Positions 15,623 to 21,794 of a stretch of 21,794 nt of DNA are shown one piece after another. The DNA lies in assembly GCA_016720585.1 (NCBI GenBank), contig JADKKH010000007.1, positions 1 to 21,794 on the forward strand, read 5' to 3'. Below the pieces are notes generated by a model, which saw nothing but the letters and a program-made list of their open reading frames with translations, was not told the DNA's origin and did no database searches. The stretch comes from Chitinophagaceae bacterium (lineage in GTDB: Bacteria > Bacteroidota > Bacteroidia > Chitinophagales > Chitinophagaceae). The translations under genes and the position numbers were made by a program. How positions within the stretch are numbered: the first letter of the stretch is position 1; each line of letters starts with the position of its first letter.

Positions 15623-15931
15623 TTATTGATTAATGGATTCTTCACTTTCATACCTGCTCAATTGGTTCTTAAGAGCGATAATATTTTCCTGCTGCTTTTG
15701 TAAACGTTGTAATAAAAGAGTGATGGTTTCAATGCCTTCGAGGTTAATGTCCAAATCATAGAGTCGTAATACTTTTTCTAATTGCGGCAGTTGTGTTACC
15801 GGTATACATAATTTTTCCCCGGTTGTTGAAATTTCAAGCAGGCCGCTTTCCTGTAAGGAATAAATAAACGATAACTCAATGTTATGATGAATACAAAATT
15901 CATCGGCTGATATCATTTCTACTGTTTGCAT
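15623..15931 (-). CDS. cbpM: Chaperone modulator CbpM
   Basis: A 102-residue cytosolic protein starting MQTVEMISADEFCIHHNIEL, with a helix-turn-helix-like N-terminal half (EFCIHHNIELSFIYSLQESGLL) and a heptad-patterned C-terminal helix (LEKVLRLYDLDINLEGIETITLLLQRLQKQQ). This is the CbpM arrangement; CbpM binds the J-domain of CbpA and blocks its action on DnaK. Its start is 10 bp after the cbpA stop on the same strand, the standard cbpA-cbpM operon order, which is the strongest support. Divergence from the E. coli protein is expected in this phylum. Confidence 0.88.
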   Translation of the reverse strand: MQTVEMISADEFCIHHNIELSFIYSLQESGLLEISTTGEKLCIPVTQLPQLEKVLRLYDLDINLEGIETITLLLQRLQKQQENIIALKNQLSRYESEESINQ

Positions 15932-15941
15932 ACAAAAGGTT

Positions 15942-16808
15942 TTAATTGAGTTTACTCAGTTCCTGGAAAAGTGCTTTCTGCTGTTCAGTAAGATGTGTGG
16001 GCAATTTGACTTCGTACGTGATATACAGGTCGCCGGTTTCTCCTTCTTTTTTATATACGGGTACGCCTTTCCCCTTAAGCCTTATTCTGGAACCAGTTTG
16101 TGTTTCAGGGTTCACTTTCAGTTTAACTTTTCCGGTCAGTGTTTCAATCGTGGTTTCCCCACCTAATACAGCGGTGTATAAACTGATGGGGACGGTCGTA
16201 AAAAGATCGTTGTGGGAGCGTTTAAAATAGGGATGTGTTGCAATGGAAAAGGTAATATATAAATCACCGGCCGGGCCTCCATTGACACCCGGTGAGCCAT
16301 AGCCGGATAATTTGATCACCTGTCCGTTTTCAATGCCTGCCGGGATGGTAATACGGATATTTTTCCCGTTTACAGTAAGTGTTTGCTGATGCGTTTCCAG
16401 TATCTCCGGTAAACTGAGTTTTAATGTTGCCTGGTAATCTTGCCCCCGGAATTTTGTCTGGCGGCTCCGGCCAGATTGCCCAAACATAGATTCAAAAAAG
16501 CCGGAGAATTCGCTATCGTCACCACCGGTAAATGGCTGGCCGCCTGTATAGGTTGACTTCCGTTGTTGTTCAAATTGTTCAGCATGTTGCCAGTCTTTGC
16601 CATACTGGTCGTATTTTTTTCTTTTTTCGGGATCACTTAATACTTCATTGGCTTCATTGACCTGTTGAAATTTCTGATGAGCATCTTTATCCTGGGGGTT
16701 AAGATCCGGGTGTAACTTCCTGGCTAATTTTCGGTAGGCCTTTTTTATATCATCATCTGAAGCATTTTTTGCAACCCCCAAAATTTTATAGTAATCAATA
16801 AATTCCAT
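15942..16808 (-). CDS. cbpA: Curved-DNA-binding / DnaJ-class co-chaperone CbpA
   Basis: An intact 288-residue J-domain protein. The J-domain occupies residues 1-70 (DYYKILGVAKNASDDDIKKA, HPD at 33-35, EVLSDPEKRKKYDQYG), a Gly/Ser/Phe-rich linker follows, and the rest is the two-part DnaJ C-terminal substrate domain (KLSLPEIL, IPAGIENGQVIKLSGYGSPG, GDLYITFSIATHPYFKR, TAVLGGETTIETL, RIRLKGKGVP). It lacks the CxxCxGxG zinc-finger repeats of true DnaJ, which with the CbpM neighbour makes CbpA the better name. It stimulates the ATPase of DnaK and may bind curved DNA. A 20-bp inverted repeat lies just upstream of its start. Confidence 0.92.
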   Translation of the reverse strand: MEFIDYYKILGVAKNASDDDIKKAYRKLARKLHPDLNPQDKDAHQKFQQVNEANEVLSDPEKRKKYDQYGKDWQHAEQFEQQRKSTYTGGQPFTGGDDSEFSGFFESMFGQSGRSRQTKFRGQDYQATLKLSLPEILETHQQTLTVNGKNIRITIPAGIENGQVIKLSGYGSPGVNGGPAGDLYITFSIATHPYFKRSHNDLFTTVPISLYTAVLGGETTIETLTGKVKLKVNPETQTGSRIRLKGKGVPVYKKEGETGDLYITYEVKLPTHLTEQQKALFQELSKLN

Positions 16809-16829
16809 GGTGCTGATTTTATAGTTTCG

Positions 16830-16849
16830 AATAGTATAAAGTTACTATT
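16830..16849. promoter_or_regulatory. Inverted repeat upstream of cbpA
   Basis: AATAGTA (16830-16836) and TACTATT (16843-16849) are exact reverse complements six bases apart, 22-41 bp before the cbpA start. On the minus strand it overlaps TAACTTTA, one base from the -7 consensus. An operator overlapping the cbpAM promoter is the simplest reading. Confidence 0.4.
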
Positions 16850-17078
16850 TCCCTGCTGCCTTAACCTTTTTCAAAGCGTAAAACAGGGGATATCCAGATC
16901 TTGTTGCCTGATAGCCTGCCCAATGCTGTTTGTAAGGTATGTTCATGGCCCGAAAACTACGGCTTGCTGAGGCGGTATAAAGGTGAAATGACAAAAAATC
17001 TTGCTTTAGACATTTTAAATTTTGTGATATTTCTTATAAGTGTTGTATTTACTTTTAAGAAATATTTAGGGTCTTTAG

Positions 17079-17098
17079 TAAATGATATATATCATTTA
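17079..17098. promoter_or_regulatory. 20-bp perfect palindrome upstream of the L,D-transpeptidase
   Basis: Bases 17079-17098 form an uninterrupted self-complementary sequence with half-site AAATGATATA, centred about 60 bp before the ATG at 17148. Its length is well beyond the usual short AT palindromes, and its position suits a dimeric regulator. It is AT-rich, so chance is not excluded. Confidence 0.4.
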
Positions 17099-17147
17099 TT
17101 GTTTGTACAGCTTGGAGTACCTTCAGACAAAATTCAGGATACCCACT

Positions 17148-17946
17148 ATGATAATTAAGAATATTTGTAAAGCCGCTGTTAATGCCCTGGTCATATTTAT
17201 CTTTTTAATTCCTGTAGCGAAGAGAAAAAAGTCAGCCCTGGAAAATTTTCAGTACCAGAAATTCAAAGATTCACTTCAGATTGAAAATAAAAAGTTCTAA
17301 ACGATACCAGCAATGTATTTGACGGTAAAGTTTTTACCCCGGGAATTGATTCTTTGGATACCCTTTTAATAAACATCGACACTTTGTGGCACCGGGAATT
17401 AGCTCTGATGGAACAGTTGGATACCCTGATCAGGCATTTAAAAACGGAAGAAAAATTTACAGATGAGGAAAAAGGGAAAATAAGGGAGAATGTCAAAATG
17501 CTCGATTCTTTTCTTTTGGGTAACCAGGGGAGTAAGCCATCTTACTGTATCGGAAACGAATGCCTCCTGTATGCCGAGATCATAAAATCCACGCAAACCC
17601 TGTATTTATATATTGAAGGGGAGATAAAGGATAGTTTTAAGGTTTCAACGGGTATAAAAAAGTATGAAACGCCCAGGCTCAATTTGAGACCGGCCGGCCC
17701 GGTGTTAACCAAATACACTTCCCGGAAATACCCGGGAGGAAACTACAAAGGTCTGGGCAATATGCCTTATGCGGTTTTCTGAGAGGTGGGTATGCGATTC
17801 ATGGCACTACCCTGGAAATTTAAACTGGGAACCCGCGCTTCTCATGGATGTATCCGGCTTCACCCGGATAATGCACGGATTTTTATGAACTGGTAAAGCT
17901 GACAGGCCTGCACAATACCTGGGTAACGATCCGGGATTCCCTATAG
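17148..17946 (+). pseudogene. L,D-transpeptidase, YkuD type, frameshifted
   Basis: The rebuilt protein is about 265 residues. It begins MIIKNICKAAVNALVIFIFL, a signal peptide or membrane anchor, then a coiled-coil-like helical part (LALMEQLDTLIRHLKTEEKF). A YkuD catalytic domain follows: AEIIKSTQTLYLYIEGEI, FKVSTGIKKYETP, GGYAIHGT, then ASHGCIRLHPDNA with catalytic histidine and cysteine, and FYELVKLTGLHNTWVTIRDS. Such enzymes form 3-3 peptidoglycan links or attach proteins to the wall. Frame changes are needed near 17298, 17775, 17818 and 17878; at 17775 and 17878 one missing T in a T-run explains the break. HxGT and SHGC survive, so the natural gene is probably intact. It differs from the YkuD_2-type enzyme at 4221. 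Confidence 0.85.
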
Positions 17947-18056
17947 CCGGACCTTTTTTTCAACTCCGTACTATTACTTATTCTCTTTAAAGCCAGGCTT
18001 TGACCAGAATCCCTGTTTCAATGATTAAATATTTAACTTTATATAAAACAAACTAT

Positions 18057-19377
18057 ATGAAAAAGTACGGGTTCTTTTTCACAGCTATACTGATCGTTGC
18101 TACATCCCTGAACCATGAAGTCAACGCACAGCAGTATAAATTACGCCAGGTTAATAATATGATGGGTATGAAGTCTGAATCTACCATCTATGTAAAAGGG
18201 ATGCGCAAAGAGAACGGAAAGTGAAGCGGTCATGGGCATGGGCAAAAACCCTACCACCATTGAACAATGCGACCCAACGTACCATCAAGATTAATGATAA
18301 GAAAAACTTTATTTCATTGAACCCTTTTCCAAAGAAACTGAAGTGATTGATGAAGATGTGAAACCGGTAGCAAAGAATAAAACGGTAACAGCACCACCAA
18401 AAGAAAAAACAACCCCTCAAAAGGGCGGTGTTATTACTATGTGGTACAACATTACGGACACAGGAGAAAGGAAAAAAATGTACGGGTTTAATGCAAGACA
18501 TGTGTGGACTAATCAAAAAATGAAGCCCTCGCCGGATGCCTGCACCATGAAAGACAGTATGATCATCAAAACGGATGGATGGTATATTGATTTTCCACAG
18601 TTTAATTGCCGGTGAAATATCGTCCTGCTAAAACGATGACATCACCGAATGAAAACCCCAAACCGATTGCCAGGACCGATATGTAAGCAGACGTAGCGGA
18701 AAAGGGAAACTGGGCTTTCCTTATCTGGAAACGAGAACAATGATCATGGGTAATGGTACCTCCCAGACAAGTGAATATGTAACATCCATCGAAACGCTCG
18801 AACTTTCAACTGTAAAACTGGATTCCATGTTGTTTGAAATCCCTCCGGGCTATACGGAAACCAAGAACGAAAATGAACTCCAGGATAAATTTGATATGAA
18901 TGACATGATGAATCAGTATAAGAATATGGATAAAGATCCCGAAAAAATCAGCGGCGAAAATAAAAAGAAGGCCGGTATGATACGGATTGGGGTGTATGAA
19001 CCTAAAGGAGATGACCAGTTGCCCGCTTCCGCATTACAACAACAAATGGTTTCTTCATTGACCGGGGCAAAATAGAAGCCTTGGCCATTCTTCAGAAGAA
19101 GAAGCCCGAAAACAGGATTGCGATTACACACTCTGGCCAGCAATTTTATCAAAATCAAACAAGGCGGTAAAGTAGGGGATTACTGAAAGCCATAAAAATG
19201 CAGACCCAAATGCGGCTTCATCCTTTACTATTGAAGCAACGCAGACACTGGTTAAACTGTCTGATAACACGACTGTTTCAGAACCCCAGATAAATGGAAA
19301 ATATGATGGAAAAATAAATGAGCTGCCGGAAGGCACTGGATGATGGTTGCCGGCTGGTTTTAAAAGCGCTTAAATAG
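18057..19377 (+). pseudogene. Exported Bacteroidota protein of unknown function, frameshifted
   Basis: A signal peptide (MKKYGFFFTAILIVATSLNH, cut near VNA before QQ) opens the protein at 18057. Rebuilt across frames near 18222, 18310, 18613, 18690, 19073, 19110 and 19180 it gives about 440 residues. Recognisable family segments are QVNNMMGMKSESTIYVKGMR, TRTIKINDKK, GGVITMWYNITDTGERKKMY, DSMIIKTDGWYIDFPQFNC, ETRTMIMGNGTSQTSEYVTS, KLDSMLFEIPPGYTE, GMIRIGVYEPKGDDQLPASA, NADPNAASSFTIEATQTLVK and a C-terminal LVLKALK. I recall close relatives in Chitinophagaceae, but no function or named domain. The early MGMKSE...YVKGMR stretch resembles outer-membrane lipoprotein-sorting-like DUF4412 domains, which is only a guess. 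The next gene starts 94 bp downstream on the same strand. Confidence 0.6.
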
Positions 19378-19471
19378 CAAACAGAATAATTTGTCAGGCA
19401 GGGACTTTATATACCATTGTTTCTATAACGGCGCATTATTTTAATAACGGAATAGCCGTAACAAAAAAAAT

Positions 19472-20151
19472 ATGAAAAGTTTTGTTTTATTCATGTCATT
19501 ACTTTTTCTTTCTTTTGGTATGCATGCCCAGGAATTAAGCCAGGTTACTTTTTCCCTGGGGAAAAACCTTTCTTCATTGACTTTTCTTACGGACCAGGCG
19601 ATACTCATGAAGATTTCCGCGGATGGGAAAGTTCTTGAATGGGGGAACGGATCCAGGCCCCGGGCGCTATTATAATGATCCGGCAAGATGGCAACCCTAT
19701 ATCGGAAGAGTGGATTATTATGGCCCGGAATATGATTCGGTGCTGCGGGTAAAGTAAAAGTATCGGGACCTGTTCGCTATCTTATTTTGGGATATGAACC
19801 CGGTCCAAAGTGTGGCAAATTAAAAACGATTGGATCAGTTGCTTTGGAATATTATGACGATTACGAAAATGAGGCTTTCAAAGGGAAATTAAAGTTTGCC
19901 AGAACAGTTTTATTCACTTTCTATGGGGCCTATGATAATGAAGCGCTCAGGGGTAAATTAAAGTCAGTTGGTAATACATCCATCACTTATTATACCACTT
20001 TTGATGATAAGCTCATTTCCGGAAAGTTAAAAGCATCGGGATGTTCAACTATACCTGGTATGCATCCTTTGACCGCAGGGAATTCCAGGGAGCCATGAAG
20101 TCTGGCCCGGTATCGCAGTTAATAAACGGGGTCACTTATCTGATCAGGTAA
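19472..20151 (+). pseudogene. Exported protein with 23-residue beta-type repeats, frameshifted
   Basis: Signal peptide MKSFVLFMSLLFLSFGMHA (cut before Q), then QVTFSLGKNLSSLTFLTDQ and a WQPYIGRVDYYGPEYDSV stretch. From about 19745 the protein is a tandem repeat of exactly 23 residues beginning GKLK: GKLKTIGSVALEYY..., GKLKFARTVLFTFY..., GKLKSVGNTSITYY..., GKLKASGMFNYTWY..., preceded by a shorter GKVKVSG unit and ended by GAMKSG and INGVTYLIR. Each unit carries YY/FY then an acidic turn (YDNE, FDDK). Frame changes are needed near 19655, 19755 and 20040; the units at 19808-20035 are in one clean frame. The family recurs in Bacteroidota with no function known to me. A beta-hairpin or solenoid fold is inferred. 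Confidence 0.65.
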
Positions 20152-20180
20152 GATAGAAAGACAACAAAGATTGTTTAAAT

Positions 20181-20197
20181 TGCCTGTAGCGCAGGCA
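20181..20197 (+). terminator. Hairpin after the 23-residue-repeat gene
   Basis: TGCCTG and CAGGCA pair around TAGCG, followed by TTCTCGTTT. It is 30 bp past the stop at 20151 and before the glycosidase start at 20255. The T-tract is imperfect. Confidence 0.45.
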
Positions 20198-20254
20198 TTC
20201 TCGTTTGCGAACTATTATTATATCAGTTTATCCGGGATTAATAGATATTAATCA

Positions 20255-21794
20255 ATGAAACAAATAGGTTCTCTATTTCGCTTTTCTGACTCTTAACGTA
20301 GTTGGACAGCCTAACCGCTGGAGATTAGAAGATAATGCTGCTATTGGGTGGAAAGTTTCGGACAACCTGCCACATAGTGACCATATTGAAATGAGCGGAA
20401 AAATTTATTTCGGCGGTTTTTCTTTATGAGTCAATACAGATCGATCCTTTTATTGTAGCAGGGATATTGTTTGCCCATGTTGCGTGCAATTCGAATAACA
20501 CACATGCCAGTCTAATCCGTTCATTTTAACTTGATCTGATAAAAATGATTTCGTAAACAGGCGGTTATAGGTGCAACAGGAAAAGTAGATGAAATTATTT
20601 TAGATGGAACACTTACCGTGAAAAGCCAGCCAGTTGAAAACTTACACCCGGAAGTAATGGTTTTCCTGGTTCACGGATATGCCCTGCTTCGTAGGTGAGA
20701 AATATGTTTCGACCAACAGGGAAGAAAGACTGCAGCGGTAATCATTGAAATTCCCTGGTGAATATTGTCTCCAAAGTACAAAATGCCCAGGAGGTGTTGG
20801 ATGGCAGTTATATTTTAAAATTCAAACCTGAATTCGGGTGCGTTTGTGCCATATAAATCTATGGACTCTGTAAAATTCTACCTTTCTTTTTCCGGTGCTT
20901 TTGAAGCAGGGGCAGGACTATACTGATACGGATATAGAAATGAATTAAGCAACGTAATGAGCTTGCTATCGGCAATTCAGAAAAATCTTGTATTTCTCAA
21001 ACCTCGATGTTCTGAACTGACTTTTGCTTTTGCAAAATCAGGGCGGCTGTGAAAAAGTATTTACCAGGACAAAAGGCGGCTCCGATGCATGGACCCGGGG
21101 CTGAGCTATTATGCAAGCTATATGGGCCAATGATCAGGCCGTGTGTGGGGCTGAATACATCAATCCTTTTTTTCCTTACCCTATGAATATGGTAATCTAA
21201 TCGGCGTTGAATGTACCTCGGCATTTTGCCCGCCTTATAAATCCTGTTTTGAACTAATCTCTTCATCTATCAATGCTGAAGGAATAGATATCTGGAATGG
21301 GGCCGGTGAGATCGGGGTGATGCGGCAATGATTGCGTATGGAGCTTCCTGTTTCCTGCACTTTCGCAGGGTGATCGTAAAATAGCAAGAGGAGCTTGGGC
21401 TTTCATTAATAGAATGGTGCCTGGAATACAACAAGCGGAAAACTAAATTTCGGGAGTTGTAACTTGTGAATCAGATGAATTAGAAGGCCGTTTCCTTCCT
21501 GTAATGCCAATTTATGTACCTTAATGCTTTATTATGATGCGTTAATTTCTGCTAGTTACCTGGGGAGTCACTAGAAAAAGAAAAAAAAATAATAATATGC
21601 GTATTATAAAATACAGGCGGGTGTTTTGTAAAAACAATATTGAAAAATATTTTGGTGCGCAGGTAATGGATTTGAAACTTATCAATATTATGAAGGCAAT
21701 GATAAATTGCGTGCATGGACTTGTATGCCTCTTACTGTAAATATTTTGACAGGAAAAAAAGGAACTATTGGAAGCCTTGTTTTCTATGGGAATT
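20255..21794 (+). pseudogene. Six-hairpin glycosidase-like protein, 5' part, heavily frameshifted
   Basis: The gene starts at 20255 with a signal (MKQIGSLF, then LTLNVVGQ) and runs off the right edge. Rebuilt segments in order are NRWRLEDNAAIGWKVSDNLP, HSDHIEMSGK, a FAFAKIRAA stretch near 21030, SYYAS and IWANDQA (21108-21140), EYINPFFPY (21153-21179), EGIDIWNGAGEIG (21281-21319), GDAAMIAYGA, LIEWCLEYN, ESDELEGRFP, ANLCT and LYYDALISASYLG (21520-21562). These match, from memory, an (alpha/alpha)6 six-hairpin glycosidase family of Bacteroidota related to glycogen-debranching and rhamnosidase folds; exported location suggests polysaccharide use. Substrate cannot be assigned. Breaks come every 50-150 bases here, the worst in the window, often at homopolymers, so this looks like poor sequence rather than a decayed gene. 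Confidence 0.65.

Larger units (their letters stand above)
16809..17147. other. 339-bp divergent region between cbpA and the second L,D-transpeptidase
   Basis: It holds the control sites called at 16830-16849 and 17079-17098. A 56-codon plus-strand frame from 16988 would give a hydrophobic peptide (LNFVIFLISVVFTF) whose stop overlaps the transpeptidase start, but it also spans the palindrome and has no recognisable family, so it is not called as a gene. Otherwise nothing supported. Confidence 0.4.

Noticed and set aside
16988..17158. 56-codon hydrophobic frame overlapping the second L,D-transpeptidase start
   Set aside because: AT-rich composition alone gives hydrophobic codons, it spans a perfect palindrome, and no family is recognisable.

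Overview
The window looks like chromosome from a member of the Bacteroidota, most likely family Chitinophagaceae. The grounds are moderate GC, little sign of Shine-Dalgarno sites, promoter-like TAnnTTTG elements, and protein families typical of that phylum: DUF4476 repeats, the YkuD_2-type L,D-transpeptidase, lipoproteins with a carboxypeptidase-regulatory-like domain, CbpA/CbpM, and a urocanate hydratase resembling the long form of this phylum. The genus cannot be named from the sequence. No tRNA, rRNA, CRISPR array, transposase or phage gene was seen.

Layout. 1-1281 is the 3' part of hutU, entered by the left edge and interrupted by a heptamer-based inverted-repeat element. It is followed by two further diverged copies of its own last ~70 bp, separated by a GC-rich hairpin. 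1475-3866 (minus) holds a broken surface lipoprotein gene and a small helical protein. 4221-7261 (plus) holds an L,D-transpeptidase and a large exported protein with a caspase-like His/Cys arrangement. 7470-16808 is the well-preserved core: a two-TM membrane protein, a 639-residue exported protein of five DUF4476 repeats, a divergently transcribed exported Tudor-knot protein, an exported triple-LCCL protein, a TAT-exported M24 aminopeptidase, a 56-residue membrane protein, a META/HslJ-like lipoprotein, a DUF2007 protein, an SDR oxidoreductase and the cbpA-cbpM chaperone operon. 17148-21794 (plus) holds a second L,D-transpeptidase (YkuD type), two exported Bacteroidota proteins of unknown function (one with 23-residue repeats) and the 5' part of a six-hairpin glycosidase cut by the right edge.

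Theme. Most genes encode exported or envelope proteins: peptidoglycan cross-linking enzymes, repeat-built secreted proteins, lipoproteins and a glycosidase. They look like separate transcription units rather than one pathway; the only clear operon is cbpA-cbpM.

Quality warning. Many genes outside about 7.4-16.8 kb are readable only by switching frame, often at single-base losses in homopolymers. Each rebuilt protein keeps its family motifs across the breaks. This looks more like uncorrected sequencing indels than natural pseudogenes, so the disrupted genes are described as rebuilt proteins. The hutU insertion element and tail copies cannot be explained by small indels and are the strongest structural oddities.
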